Assembly: GCF_005144885.1 (NCBI RefSeq)
Contig: NZ_CP039690.1
Span: 4,291,001 to 4,355,000 of the forward strand
Direction of reading: 5' to 3'
From: Phreatobacter stygius
GTDB taxonomy: Bacteria; Pseudomonadota; Alphaproteobacteria; Rhizobiales; Phreatobacteraceae
Length of the DNA stretch: 64,000 nt
The notes below the pieces were generated by a model. That model was not told the DNA's origin and ran no database searches. It saw nothing but the letters and a program-made list of their open reading frames with translations. The translations under genes and the position numbers were made by a program. Positions 8,403 through 17,594 of the stretch are shown here, piece by piece. The stretch's first letter is position 1, and every line of letters begins with the position of its first letter.

Positions 8403-9152
8403 TCAAACCTCGGCCAGTTCGGCGGTGATGACCGCCTTGGTGAAGGCCTCCATCGCTTCCAGGAAGGCCTCGGTCGCGGCCACCGCCGCGGCCTCGTCGC
8501 CGCGACCGATCGCCTCGATCGCCTCGGCATGCGACAGCGCGATCGGCACGTTCGTCGTTTCGAGATGGGTGAAATAGAAGCGGCGTGAATGGGCGTGGAT
8601 CGGCGCCAGCGCGGCGGTCAGATATTTGTTGGCGGCCGCCTGTAGCGATAATTCCTTGAACTGCCGATCCACCGCCATCAAGGCCAGCTTGTCGCGGGTC
8701 TCGCCGGCAAGGCGCATGGCGGCAGCAAGCTGCAGGAACTTCTGCCGTTCGGCGGTGTTGGCGCGGCGGGCGGCCCTGCGGGCGACCAGCCGTTCGAGAT
8801 CGTGACGCACCTCCATGACCAGCAGCTGGCTGCGAAAATCGACCTTGGTCACGAACACGCCGGAGCGGGGCAGGATGTCGACCAGGTGGTTCTCGCGCAG
8901 CTTCTGCAAGGCTTCGCGGATTGGCGTGCGGCCAAGCCCCAGCGCCTGCGCCAGCATCTGCTCGGACAAGCGCGTCGCCGGCACCAGCTTGCCGAGGATG
9001 ATCATCTCCTCGAGCCGGGCATAGGCCTCGGCCGCCATGGTCTTTGGGTTCGTCACGGTCTTGGGGTTCGTCATGGTCTTGGGGTTCGCCATGGTCTTGG
9101 GGTTCGCCATGGTCCCGCGCCGGCGCGGAGGGGCAGTGGTCAGGCTCGCCAT
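8403..9152 (-). CDS. GntR-family regulator, FCD subfamily
   Basis: A 249-residue GntR regulator. The wHTH runs from about residue 40 (AEAYARLEEMIILGKL, then GLGRTPIREALQKL) and the helical FCD effector domain from about 110 to the end. FCD proteins bind organic acids through a metal site. The first 38 residues are unusual: the hexapeptide MANPKT is repeated four times with small changes and encoded by an 18-bp tandem repeat. GGGGAG upstream supports ATG 9152, but in-frame ATGs at 9110, 9092, 9074 and 9038 are alternatives. It is divergent from the ABC importer it probably controls. Confidence 0.87.
   Translation of the reverse strand: MASLTTAPPRRRGTMANPKTMANPKTMTNPKTVTNPKTMAAEAYARLEEMIILGKLVPATRLSEQMLAQALGLGRTPIREALQKLRENHLVDILPRSGVFVTKVDFRSQLLVMEVRHDLERLVARRAARRANTAERQKFLQLAAAMRLAGETRDKLALMAVDRQFKELSLQAAANKYLTAALAPIHAHSRRFYFTHLETTNVPIALSHAEAIEAIGRGDEAAAVAATEAFLEAMEAFTKAVITAELAEV
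9034..9113. repeat. 18-bp tandem repeat inside the GntR 5' end
   Basis: Four units of 18 bases (9034-9051, 9052-9069, 9070-9087, 9088-9105) plus the start of a fifth, with core CATGGTCTTGGGGTTCG. Most units carry an in-frame ATG on the minus strand. Gain or loss of a unit would keep the reading frame but change the length of the protein's N-terminal tail. Confidence 0.85.
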
Positions 9153-9222
9153 GGATCTCCCCGAAGACGCGGCGCGCCAGCGGTGGTCCGCGCCTCATCG
9201 ACCGTCTCATCGCCTCGCATGA

Positions 9223-9234
9223 CTAACATGTCAA
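9223..9234. promoter_or_regulatory. candidate GntR operator 1
   Basis: CTAACATGTCAA has the TGNCATGNCA-like core of FCD GntR sites and closely resembles the perfect palindrome at 9342-9353. Both lie between the divergent GntR and ABC-importer genes, this one nearer the regulator, which would suit autoregulation. Binding is inferred. Confidence 0.45.
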
Positions 9235-9341
9235 TTGGCGGATTGAAAAGTGCAGTGATTACCGCATCATCGCTGACACTGGCAGGAATGCCGAAATACC
9301 TGTGATTGACAAGGCTTTCGGCTTCGGCAATCAATTGCAAA

Positions 9342-9353
9342 CTGACATGTCAG
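9342..9353. promoter_or_regulatory. candidate GntR operator 2
   Basis: CTGACATGTCAG is a perfect 12-bp palindrome 66 bases upstream of the binding-protein gene. A TTGACA hexamer at 9306-9311 lies nearby, though no good -10 box could be matched to it. The site is a likely target of the divergent GntR protein. Confidence 0.5.
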
Positions 9354-9418
9354 ATAGAAATAGAGCGGTCACGCTGGGCATTCGGACGCCGGCGAAGATC
9401 ATTCGGCAGGAGGGAATG

Positions 9419-10537
9419 ATGACGGGCAGGATCGACTATCTCGGCGACGCGTTGCAGGTGGCGGTGGAGCGGGCGAGGGCCGGCGCCATCGACCGGCGTC
9501 AGTTGCTGCAACTGGGCGCCTTGTTCACCGCCGCCGGCATCGGCGCCGGCATCGACCCGGCCAAGGCGCAGACTGCGGCGAAAGAGATCGTCTTCGCCAT
9601 GTGGGGTGGTGACGCCGAGGCGGCCTATCAGAAGGTCTGGGGCGAACCGTTCACTGCCAGGACCGGCGTCAAGGTGGTGATGGACGGCACCGGGCCGTCG
9701 CCCGGCCGGGTTCGCGCCATGGTCCAGGCGCGCAACGTCACCTGGGACATCATCGACGGCGGCGTCGGTACCCAGGCTTCGCTCGGTGCTGCCGGCGTGG
9801 TCGACGAGATCGATTATGCCGTGGTCGACCGGGCAAAGGCGCTGCCTGGCATGGACTACCGCTGGGGCGCCACCGTCTTCGTCTATGGTTCGGTCCTGAC
9901 CTTCGACTCCAGGGCCTTCGGCGGCAAGACGCCGCAGAGTTGGGCCGACTTCTGGGACGTCAGGACATTCCCCGGCAAGCGCGTGCTCTACAAATACATG
10001 GCCGGCGCATTGGAAGCGGCGCTGCTCGCCGACGGCGTGCCGCTCGACAAGCTCTATCCGCTCGACGTCGACCGGGCTCTGAAGAAGATCGCCGCGATCA
10101 AGGATCACCTGGTGCTGTGGGATACCGGTGCCAGCAGCCAGCAGCTGTTCCGCGATGGTGAGGTCACCATGGGCCAGCTCTGGCATACCCGCGCCAACCT
10201 GCTGCAGGAGGAATCGGGCGGCCGGTTCCGCTACACCTTCAACCAGGGTATGCTGCAGCCGGGCGTCATGTCGGTGCCGAAGAACAATCCGGCGGGCAAG
10301 GTCGCCATGCAGTTCCTCGCCGCGATGCAGGACCCGCAGGCGCAGGTGAAGCTCTTGGAACTGCTCGGCAACGGCCCGGCCAACCCGGCCGCCGACGGCA
10401 CCTATGGCGAGGCCCTGGGCAAGAAGAACCCGGGACATCCTGACAACCGCAAGCTGATGGTGTTGCAGAACGCCGATTGGTACGGCGCCAACATCATCCC
10501 CGTCACCAAGCGCTTCCTCGACCTCATGGCGTCCTGA
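9419..10537 (+). CDS. PotD-like periplasmic solute-binding protein with Tat signal
   Basis: A 372-residue binding protein of the spermidine/putrescine type, the periplasmic component of the importer encoded downstream. The N terminus has a twin-arginine signal (IDRRQLLQLGALFTAAG) near residue 25 and cleavage around AKAQTA. The mature part starts KEIVFAMWGGDAEAAYQKV and has family landmarks such as PQSWADFWDVRTFPGKR. I use ATG 9419 because AGGAGG sits five bases upstream; ATG 9416 directly before it is possible. The ligand is probably cationic or an amide, judging by the family and the amidohydrolase next door. Confidence 0.87.
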   Translation: MTGRIDYLGDALQVAVERARAGAIDRRQLLQLGALFTAAGIGAGIDPAKAQTAAKEIVFAMWGGDAEAAYQKVWGEPFTARTGVKVVMDGTGPSPGRVRAMVQARNVTWDIIDGGVGTQASLGAAGVVDEIDYAVVDRAKALPGMDYRWGATVFVYGSVLTFDSRAFGGKTPQSWADFWDVRTFPGKRVLYKYMAGALEAALLADGVPLDKLYPLDVDRALKKIAAIKDHLVLWDTGASSQQLFRDGEVTMGQLWHTRANLLQEESGGRFRYTFNQGMLQPGVMSVPKNNPAGKVAMQFLAAMQDPQAQVKLLELLGNGPANPAADGTYGEALGKKNPGHPDNRKLMVLQNADWYGANIIPVTKRFLDLMAS

Positions 10538-10550
10538 GCGCCGCTTAATC

Positions 10551-10583
10551 GAACCGCCGCCGGTCCGGTCGGGCCGGCGGTTC
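10551..10583 (+). other. intercistronic hairpin
   Basis: GAACCGCCG (10551-10559) pairs with CGGCGGTTC (10575-10583) around a GC-rich loop. There is no T run, so it is more likely an mRNA-stabilising or attenuating hairpin between the binding-protein gene and the rest of the operon than a full terminator. Confidence 0.5.
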
Positions 10584-12236
10584 ATGTCCTGCTTTCATGA
10601 AGCCATGCTGATGACCCGGCCCGCCGATACCATCGTCACCCGCGCCAAGGTCGCGACGATCGATGCCGCCATGCCGTTCTGCGAGGCGGTGGCGATCTCC
10701 GGCGGCCGTATTGTTGCCGTCGGCAGTGCCGCCGAGGTGGCGGCCTTCGCCGGCCCCGATACCGAGATCATCGATGCCGGCGGACGCACCGTGCTGCCGG
10801 GCTTCATCGAGAGCCACTGCCATGCCGACGTCTATGGCGCGCGCGTGCATCGTTGGGCCGATTTTTCCTGGCCCAGGGTCGGATCCAAGGACGACGTGCT
10901 GGCGAAGATCGCGGCAGCGACACCCGACCTGCCGCCGGACGCCTGGTTCGTTGGTTTTCGTTATGACGACAACAAGCTCGGCGGCTTCCCGACCATCGAC
11001 GAGCTCGATCGGGTCGGCAACGGGCGCCCGGTCTTCATCTACCGCACCGACCATCACAATGGTGTCGTCAACAACGCCGCATTGGTCCGCTCAGGTCTTG
11101 CCGAGGCCGTGGAGGATCCGCCCTTCGGCCGGATCGATCGCGATCCGGCGACCGGCCGGCCGACCGGCTTGCTGCGCGAGAACGCCGCCTATGTGGTGGT
11201 CGACGAGATCAGCAAGGATTACACCGTCGGCGACTTCACCAAGGGTCTGAAGCAGGTCTTCGCCGAGTTCCTGAGCTATGGCATCACCTCGATCCACAAT
11301 TCGCTGACCCAGTCGAACGGCATCCGCGCCTACCAGGACATGCGGGCGGCCGGCGAGTTGCCGTTGAGGGTCGGCATCATGGTCAGCGGCAAGGAAAACG
11401 GCCTGGTCGAATCCTATATTCGCGCTGGTATCCGGTCCGGCCTCGGCGACGAATGGGTGCGCATCATTGGCGTCGAATGGTGCCCTGATTGCTCGACCAC
11501 CGGGCGGACCGCGGCCTATTACGAGCCCTATGTCGGCGCCAAGGTGCTGGGCGAGCCCGAGCACAATACCGGCATGCTGCTCTATTCGAGCGAGGACTTC
11601 GCCAAACGCGTGATGGATGCGACGGCGGCCGGCCTTGCGGTTTTCGCCGACGGCATCGGCGACCGTGGCATCGACTATGTGCTCGACGCCTTCGAGGCGG
11701 CGCTTCATGCCTATCCCAACTCCGACAGCCGCATGCGGGTCGAGCACACCTGTTACGCCACGCCCGCGATCCGCGAGCGCATGCGCCGGTTGAACGTCAT
11801 CCCGTCATCGGCCGCCGCCTTCCTCTACGATCTCGGCGACGGCTATATCCGGGTGCGCGGCGAGGCTGCGATGCAGGACATGTGGCCGCACCGGTCCTGG
11901 AAGGAGCTGGGCGTGGTAGCGCCGGCCCATTCCGACGCGCCGATCTGCCACCCCAATCCCTTGCGCGGCATCTACGCCCTGGTCGCACGCAAGACCGATA
12001 CCGGGCAAAGCCTCGGGGCCGCGGAGGCGATCAGCGTCTGGGACGCGGTGAAGGCCTATACGCTCGACGGCGCCTATGCCGGCCGCGAAGAAGCCCTGAA
12101 AGGCAGCATCGAAGTCGGCAAGCTCGGTGATCTCGTCATTCTCGACGAGGACATTTTCGGCGTCGACGTCGAGCGCATCCCGCATATCAAGGTCAGCCGC
12201 ACCATCGTCGGCGGCAAGACGGCCTATCGGGCATGA
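10584..12236 (+). CDS. YtcJ-like metal-dependent amidohydrolase
   Basis: A 550-residue amidohydrolase of the YtcJ/Amidohydro_3 kind, which hydrolyse C-N bonds in amides or cyclic amides. It opens with the beta-sandwich strand DTIVTRAKVATIDAAMPFCEA, has the HxH metal motif in GFIESHCHADVYG near residue 75, and closes with GKLGDLVILDEDIFGVDVERI. ATG 10584 abuts a hairpin, so ATG 10605 (seven codons later) may be the true start. The gene ends overlapping the first permease by four bases, placing a cytosolic hydrolase inside a transport operon. The imported compound is probably its substrate; identity unknown. Confidence 0.85.
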   Translation: MSCFHEAMLMTRPADTIVTRAKVATIDAAMPFCEAVAISGGRIVAVGSAAEVAAFAGPDTEIIDAGGRTVLPGFIESHCHADVYGARVHRWADFSWPRVGSKDDVLAKIAAATPDLPPDAWFVGFRYDDNKLGGFPTIDELDRVGNGRPVFIYRTDHHNGVVNNAALVRSGLAEAVEDPPFGRIDRDPATGRPTGLLRENAAYVVVDEISKDYTVGDFTKGLKQVFAEFLSYGITSIHNSLTQSNGIRAYQDMRAAGELPLRVGIMVSGKENGLVESYIRAGIRSGLGDEWVRIIGVEWCPDCSTTGRTAAYYEPYVGAKVLGEPEHNTGMLLYSSEDFAKRVMDATAAGLAVFADGIGDRGIDYVLDAFEAALHAYPNSDSRMRVEHTCYATPAIRERMRRLNVIPSSAAAFLYDLGDGYIRVRGEAAMQDMWPHRSWKELGVVAPAHSDAPICHPNPLRGIYALVARKTDTGQSLGAAEAISVWDAVKAYTLDGAYAGREEALKGSIEVGKLGDLVILDEDIFGVDVERIPHIKVSRTIVGGKTAYRA

Positions 12237-13084
12237 CTGGCAGCCTCGACCACCGCACGCGCCTGGCGCTCGTCATGATCGCTCCGGCCGTGCTCATGAT
12301 CGTCCTGCTCTATCTCCTCCCGCTCCTGCGCATCCTTGGACTGAGCTTCACCGAGGAACCGGGAGCGTTGGCCAATTACAGCCAGCTGTTCACCTCCGAT
12401 GTCCTTGGCCGGGTGATCTGGACGACCCTGCGCATCTGCGTCATCACCACCGCCATTACCCTCGTCGTGTCCTATGTCATGGCGGCGGCGCTGACGCTCG
12501 CCGCGCCACGGATGCGCGCGATCATGTTCGTGCTGGTGCTGCTGCCGCTCTGGCTGTCGGTGCTGATCCGCGCCTTCGCCTGGGTCTCGGTGCTGCGCGG
12601 CAACGGCGTCCTGAACAATGCCCTGGTCTCGCTCGGTCTGATCGGCGCGCCGCTCAGCCTGGTACGCAACGAGACCGGCGTCATCATCGGCATGGTCCAC
12701 TACATGCTGCCTTTCGGCATCCTGCCGCTCTATGCAGGCATGCGGACCATCGATCCGCGCGTGCTGAACGCCGCCCGCAGTCTCGGCGCCAACGGCCTGA
12801 CCGTGTTTCGCCGGGTGTTCTTTCCGCTCACCGTGCCGGGCCTGTTCTCGTCCTTCATCCTCACCTTCGTGTTCTCGCTCGGCTTCTATGTGACGCCCGC
12901 CATTCTTGGCGGCGGCCGGGTGATGATGGTCGCCGAATATATCAGCGTGCAGGTGCATGAGACGCTGGAATGGGGCACCGCCACCATGCTCGCCTCGGTG
13001 CTTCTGCTCACTGTCTTCGCGGTGATCTTCGCGGTCGGCCGCTTCGCCGACTGGGACAGCCTGGTCGGCAAGGGGGACGAGTGA
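12233..13084 (+). CDS. PotB-like ABC permease
   Basis: A 283-residue inner-membrane permease of the polyamine/PotB type. Six hydrophobic segments are visible, beginning with LALVMIAPAVLMIVLLYLL. The coupling loop that contacts the ATPase is AARSLGANGLTVFRRVFFPLTVPG near residue 180. Its ATG overlaps the amidohydrolase stop (ATGA) and its TGA overlaps the next ATG (TGATG), so translation is coupled on both sides. Confidence 0.9.
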   Translation: MTGSLDHRTRLALVMIAPAVLMIVLLYLLPLLRILGLSFTEEPGALANYSQLFTSDVLGRVIWTTLRICVITTAITLVVSYVMAAALTLAAPRMRAIMFVLVLLPLWLSVLIRAFAWVSVLRGNGVLNNALVSLGLIGAPLSLVRNETGVIIGMVHYMLPFGILPLYAGMRTIDPRVLNAARSLGANGLTVFRRVFFPLTVPGLFSSFILTFVFSLGFYVTPAILGGGRVMMVAEYISVQVHETLEWGTATMLASVLLLTVFAVIFAVGRFADWDSLVGKGDE

Positions 13085-13872
13085 TGGAGGCCGCCGCCCG
13101 TCCACGGCTGAGCCGGCTCGTCGTCCTCGGCTTCGGTTGGCTCGGCCTGATCTTTCTGCTGGCGCCGCTCGCCGTGGTGTTTCCGGTCTCGCTGACACCG
13201 GAGCGCTATCTGTCCATGCCGACCAACGGCATCTCGTTCCAGCACTATGCGAAGCTCGTCACCGATCTGCGCTGGTCGCAGAGCATCCTGACCAGCCTGG
13301 CGATCGCCACCCTCACCACGGTGCTGGCGACCCTGCTCGGCACGCTCTGCGCCATCGGCTTGTGGCGGCTGAACTCCCGGCTGACCCGCTATCTGCGCGT
13401 GATGATCCTGGCGCCGCTGATCGTGCCGCCGATCGTCCATGCATTGGCCTTTTACCGGACCTGGATCGACCTCAACTGGCTCGACACGCTGATGGGCGTG
13501 GTGGTCGCCCATACGGTCATCTGCATTCCGCTTGTGCTGATCACCGTCTCGACATCGCTCAGCGGCTTCGACCGGCGCCTGGAACAGGCGGCTCGCAGCC
13601 TCGGCGCGTCGCCTGTCACCGTGCTGCGGCGCATCGTCGTGCCGAACATCGCCCCCGGCATCCTGTCCGGCGCGGCCTTTTCCTTCGTCACCTCATGGGA
13701 CGAAGTGGTCGCGGTGCTGTTCCTGACCAGCCGCAAGGTCGTCACCTTGCCGATCGTCATCTGGAACAGCCTGACCGAACGTGTCGATCCGGCGGTCGCC
13801 GCCGTCTCCGCCGTGATGATCCTCGCCACCCTCGTCGCCGTCGCCATCCGCCTGACCCTCCGCAAGGTCTGA
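13084..13872 (+). CDS. PotC-like ABC permease
   Basis: A 262-residue permease, partner of the preceding gene. Hydrophobic helices start with LVVLGFGWLGLIFLLAPLAVV. The coupling loop is ARSLGASPVTVLRRIVVPNIAPG near residue 175. It starts at the ATG that shares one base with the previous stop codon. Together the two permeases form the heterodimeric channel for the PotD-like binding protein. Confidence 0.9.
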   Translation: MEAAARPRLSRLVVLGFGWLGLIFLLAPLAVVFPVSLTPERYLSMPTNGISFQHYAKLVTDLRWSQSILTSLAIATLTTVLATLLGTLCAIGLWRLNSRLTRYLRVMILAPLIVPPIVHALAFYRTWIDLNWLDTLMGVVVAHTVICIPLVLITVSTSLSGFDRRLEQAARSLGASPVTVLRRIVVPNIAPGILSGAAFSFVTSWDEVVAVLFLTSRKVVTLPIVIWNSLTERVDPAVAAVSAVMILATLVAVAIRLTLRKV

Positions 13873-13890
13873 GGCGCCAGGCTGGGATCC

Positions 13891-15006
13891 ATGTCCGAAA
13901 GAACCATCGTGACCGACCAGAGCCAAGCCTTCCTCGCCGTCGATCGCCTGTCGAAGCGCTATGGCGACATCGCAGCCATCGACGACATGTCGCTGGCCAT
14001 TCCACGTGGCGAATTCCTCACCTTGCTCGGGCCCTCCGGGTCGGGCAAGACGACCCTGCTGATGGCCATTGCCGGCTTCGTCACGCCGAGCGCCGGTTCG
14101 ATCCGGCTGGAGGGACGCGAGATCGGCGGCCTGCCGCCGGAAAAGCGCGACCTGGGCGTGGTGTTCCAGGGTTATGCCTTGTTCCCGCACATGACGGTCG
14201 CCGAGAACATCGCCTTTCCCCTGGAGGTGCGCCGGCTGCCGCGTGCCGAGATCGACCGGCTGGTCGCCGCCGCGCTCGACACCGTCCAGCTCGGCCAGCA
14301 TGCGGCGCGCAGGCCGGCGCAGCTTTCCGGCGGCCAGCAGCAGCGGGTGGCGCTCGCCCGCGCCCTGGTGTTCTCGCCGCCGCTGATCCTGCTCGACGAA
14401 CCCTTGAGCGCACTCGACAAGCAGTTGCGCGGCCAGTTGCAGGAGGAGCTGAAGAGCCTGCATCGCCGGCTCGGGGCAACCTTCATCAACGTCACTCACG
14501 ACCAGGACGAGGCTCTGTCCATGTCGACCCTGATCGCCGTGGTCAATCACGGCAGGATCGTCCAGGTCGGCACGCCGCTCGACGTCTATGAGCGGCCGCG
14601 GACCGTGTTCGTCGCAAACTTCGTCGGTCGTAGCAATATCGTCGAGGCCGAAATCAAGGGTGGCGAGGGTGATGGTCGCATCGCCCTGGCCGCCGCCGGC
14701 ACCACCCTCATTTCCAGCAACCCGGCCGGCCAGGCCGCCGGCACAAAAATCGCGGTGAGCCTCAGACCTGAAAAGCTCACCGTTGGCCTCGGCGATGCGG
14801 AGGGCCCGAACCGCATCCGCGGGACGATCGCCGACTACACCTATCACGGCAACAGCACCCAGCTCGTCGTCGCCACGCCTCTCGGTGCGTTGCGTGTCGA
14901 GGAGCAGACCTGGCGCATCGGTTTTCCCCTGGCGAACGGCCTCGCGGTATCGCTGAGCTGGGCCGAGGATGCGCCTGTCATCGTCGCGCCCGATCAGGCG
15001 GCCTGA
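13891..15006 (+). CDS. PotA-like ABC importer ATPase
   Basis: A 371-residue ATP-binding subunit. Walker [10 protein letters not shown] near residue 50, Q-loop [12 protein letters not shown], signature [15 protein letters not shown] near 145 and Walker [13 protein letters not shown] follow in order. The last 120 residues form the TOBE regulatory domain usual in PotA-type subunits. It is the last gene of the 9.4-15.0 kb operon and completes the importer. Confidence 0.92.
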   Translation: MSERTIVTDQSQAFLAVDRLSKRYGDIAAIDDMSLAIPRGEFLTLLGPSGSGKTTLLMAIAGFVTPSAGSIRLEGREIGGLPPEKRDLGVVFQGYALFPHMTVAENIAFPLEVRRLPRAEIDRLVAAALDTVQLGQHAARRPAQLSGGQQQRVALARALVFSPPLILLDEPLSALDKQLRGQLQEELKSLHRRLGATFINVTHDQDEALSMSTLIAVVNHGRIVQVGTPLDVYERPRTVFVANFVGRSNIVEAEIKGGEGDGRIALAAAGTTLISSNPAGQAAGTKIAVSLRPEKLTVGLGDAEGPNRIRGTIADYTYHGNSTQLVVATPLGALRVEEQTWRIGFPLANGLAVSLSWAEDAPVIVAPDQAA

Positions 15007-15022
15007 TGGCGCCGGGCGACCG

Positions 15023-15940
15023 TCAACTTTTGCCGCCGCCGGTGGATCGCTCCGGCCGGATCACGCTCAACCGCTCCAGCGCCGCGGCGGCGTGATCGAG
15101 GAAGGCGCGGACCTTGGGCGCCATGTTGCGGCTGCTCGGCACCACCAGGTGGACCGGCAGAGCCGGCGGCTCGAACTCCGGCAGCAAGCGGATCAGCGAC
15201 CCCTCCGCGATCTCCTCGGCGACCTGATAGGACAGCACCCGGCCAATGCCGCGCCCGGTGCGGATCGCCATCAGGTTGGCGTCGACGTCATTGCCGGAAA
15301 ACCGGGGCGACAGCCGCGCCACCGGGCCCCGATTGGTCGCTCCGAAACGCCATTCCTGCGCCATGATCAGCCCGGTGATCGTTTCGTGCCGGCTGAGATC
15401 GGCCGGCTGTCGCGGCATGCCGCGCCGTGCCAGATAGTCGGGACTGGCCACCAGGGTGCGCCGGACCTCGCCGACGCGCCGCACCACCAGGCTGGAATCG
15501 GCGAGCTGGCCGATCCTGACCGCGACATGCACGTCTTCTTCGATCAGGTCGACATTGCGGTCGTTCAGCAGGAGCTCGGCCTGGACCAGCGGATGCTGGT
15601 CGAGAAAGTCGGTGATGACAGGCGCGACATGCCGCCGGCCGAACACCCGCGGCGCGGTGACCCTGAGCAGGCCGCGCGCCTCGGTGGCCGCGACGCCGCC
15701 GATCGCCGTCTCGTAATCGCCGATCAGCCGCCGCGCATGGTCGGCGAGGTTGCGGCCGGCATCGGTCGGCGTCAGGCGCCGGGTGGTCCGTTCGACCAGC
15801 CGGACGCCGGCGCGTTCCTCCAGCCCGTTCAGGGCCCTGGTGACCGCCGGTGCCGAGCGCCTGAGCCGGCGCGCCGCCGCGATCAGGCTGCCGGTGTCGA
15901 TAATGGTGACGAAGACGGTCAGCTCGTCGAGACGGTCCAT
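15023..15940 (-). CDS. LysR-type regulator, divergent from a glutathione S-transferase gene
   Basis: A 305-residue LysR regulator with wHTH at residues 1-60 (MDRLDELTVFVTIIDTGSL, RRLRRSAPAVTRALNGLEE) and a substrate-binding domain thereafter. It belongs to the subgroup that often regulates a neighbouring divergent enzyme gene. Here the intergenic DNA (15941-16047) is AT-rich with a palindrome at 15980-15989, so control of the GST gene and of itself is likely. Confidence 0.88.
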   Translation of the reverse strand: MDRLDELTVFVTIIDTGSLIAAARRLRRSAPAVTRALNGLEERAGVRLVERTTRRLTPTDAGRNLADHARRLIGDYETAIGGVAATEARGLLRVTAPRVFGRRHVAPVITDFLDQHPLVQAELLLNDRNVDLIEEDVHVAVRIGQLADSSLVVRRVGEVRRTLVASPDYLARRGMPRQPADLSRHETITGLIMAQEWRFGATNRGPVARLSPRFSGNDVDANLMAIRTGRGIGRVLSYQVAEEIAEGSLIRLLPEFEPPALPVHLVVPSSRNMAPKVRAFLDHAAAALERLSVIRPERSTGGGKS

Positions 15941-15979
15941 CGATCATTCCGAAAACTGAAATTTTGACTTTCCATTTTT

Positions 15980-15989
15980 TAGAATTCTA
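15980..15989. promoter_or_regulatory. palindrome in the LysR/GST intergenic region
   Basis: TAGAATTCTA is a perfect 10-bp palindrome inside an AT-rich stretch (15961-15994) in otherwise GC-rich DNA. Its position between divergent genes fits a LysR operator overlapping both promoters. This is inferred from position and symmetry only. Confidence 0.4.
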
Positions 15990-16047
15990 TTCGAAAGACG
16001 CAACAGTCATTCTGCGGTCCTCGTTAGCCCCTGGAGGAGCCGCCCCG

Positions 16048-16671
16048 ATGTCCGAACCGACCATCACGCTTTATGGCACGCCGCTGTCCGGCCACGCCCA
16101 CCGCGTCGAGCTGCTCCTGCTGACCTTCGGTCTGCCCTATCGCTATGTCACGGCATCCGCCGATGTGCGCCGCTCCGCGGAATTCCGCGCGCTCAACCCG
16201 CTCGGCCAGATCCCGGTGCTGCAGGATGGCGATCTGACGCTCGCCGACAGCAACGCCATCATGGTCTATCTGGCCGGTCGCTATGCCCCTGACAGTGCCT
16301 GGCTGCCGAAACAACCGGTTGCCGCCGCGCAGGTGCAGCGCTGGCTGTCGATCGCCGCAGGCGAAGTGATGTATGGCCCCGCGACCGCCCGGATGGCGCT
16401 GCTCTGGGGCATGCCCGGCGACCCGGTCCGGGCGGCCGAGATCGCCGCGCGGCTGCTGGCTTTCATGGACGGGCATCTGGCCGGCCGATCCTATCTTGCC
16501 GCCGATCATCCAACCATCGCCGATCTCGCCTGTTATTCCTACGTGGCCCATGCGCCCGAAGGCGGCATCCCACTCGATCCCTATCCGGCGGTGCGGGCCT
16601 GGCTTGCCCGCGTCGAGGCCTTGCCGCATTTCAAGGCCATGCCGCGTTCGCCTTTACCCCAGGTCGCGTGA
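16048..16671 (+). CDS. glutathione S-transferase family protein
   Basis: A 207-residue cytosolic GST. The thioredoxin-like N-terminal domain reads ITLYGTPLSGHAHRVELLL, with NPLGQIPVLQDGDL and the glutathione-binding DSNAIMVYLA. The helical C-terminal domain ends with the conserved TIADLACYSYV. ATG 16048 follows CTGGAGGAG; upstream residues in the same frame are non-family. It shares four bases with the next gene. Confidence 0.9.
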   Translation: MSEPTITLYGTPLSGHAHRVELLLLTFGLPYRYVTASADVRRSAEFRALNPLGQIPVLQDGDLTLADSNAIMVYLAGRYAPDSAWLPKQPVAAAQVQRWLSIAAGEVMYGPATARMALLWGMPGDPVRAAEIAARLLAFMDGHLAGRSYLAADHPTIADLACYSYVAHAPEGGIPLDPYPAVRAWLARVEALPHFKAMPRSPLPQVA

Positions 16672-17594
16672 GGCATGTCATGGACATCTCGCCTTTTCAT
16701 GCCGGTGAAGTGAAGGCCCAGGAGCTTGCCGGCGTCGGCTCGCGCGGCGCCGGTATTCGGGACTTCATGCCGGACCAGCACCGCATCTTCTTCGGCCACT
16801 TGCCCTACCTGTTCCTCGGCGTGCTCAACGCCGCGGGCTGGCCCATGGCCACCATGCTGACCGGCGCGCCCGGTTTCGTCGCAAGCCCGGATCCGCGAAC
16901 CTTGCACATCGCTGCCGTGCCGGATGCGCAAGATCCGGCGGCCGGCCTGATCGGCGCGGGCGCCGCCGCCGGCCTGCTCGGGCTCGATCTCGAAACCCGC
17001 CGGCGCAACCGGGCGAACGGCGTCATCACGGCAAGCGACGCGGCCGGCATGACCGTCGACATCCGGCAGAGCTTCGGCAATTGCCCGCAATATATCCAGA
17101 CGCGCGATCTCAGGCAGGCCGTCGCGGCACCTGGGCCTGTCGAACGGCTGGCAACACTCGGGGCTGCGGCGCGCGCCATGATCGCGGGCGCCGACACCCT
17201 GTTCGTGGCGAGCAGTTCCGGGCCCGGTATCGATGCCGCCGGCGGCGTCGATATCTCCCATCGCGGCGGCCGGCCGGGCTTCGTCCACATCGACGCGGAC
17301 CGGCTGACCATTCCCGATTTCAGCGGCAATCGCTATTTCAACACGCTGGGCAATCTGTTGGTCGAGCCGCGCGCCGCCTTGCTCTTCGTCGATTTCGACC
17401 GCGGCGACCTGCTGCAATTGCAGGGCCGGACCGAGATCGTCTGGGCCGGCGACGATATCGGCCGGATCGCCGGTGCCGAACGGCTCTGGCACTTCCACGT
17501 CACCGCCGGCTGGTTCCGGCCCATGGCCTTGCCGCTGCGCTGGTCGTTCAACAGTTTCGCGCCGACCACCGAGCGCACCGGCACCTGGGCCTGA
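16668..17594 (+). CDS. pyridoxamine 5'-phosphate oxidase-like flavin-binding protein
   Basis: A 308-residue protein with two related split-barrel halves of the PPOX/FMN-binding type. The second half shows the family signature in GFVHIDADRLTIPDFSG and GNRYFNTLGNLLVEPRAAL. Start is GTG 16668, overlapping the GST stop, or ATG 16680. Length and doubled architecture match the ferredoxin-free group of PPOX-class proteins often found beside GST genes. The reaction is unknown. Confidence 0.8.
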   Translation: MRHVMDISPFHAGEVKAQELAGVGSRGAGIRDFMPDQHRIFFGHLPYLFLGVLNAAGWPMATMLTGAPGFVASPDPRTLHIAAVPDAQDPAAGLIGAGAAAGLLGLDLETRRRNRANGVITASDAAGMTVDIRQSFGNCPQYIQTRDLRQAVAAPGPVERLATLGAAARAMIAGADTLFVASSSGPGIDAAGGVDISHRGGRPGFVHIDADRLTIPDFSGNRYFNTLGNLLVEPRAALLFVDFDRGDLLQLQGRTEIVWAGDDIGRIAGAERLWHFHVTAGWFRPMALPLRWSFNSFAPTTERTGTWA

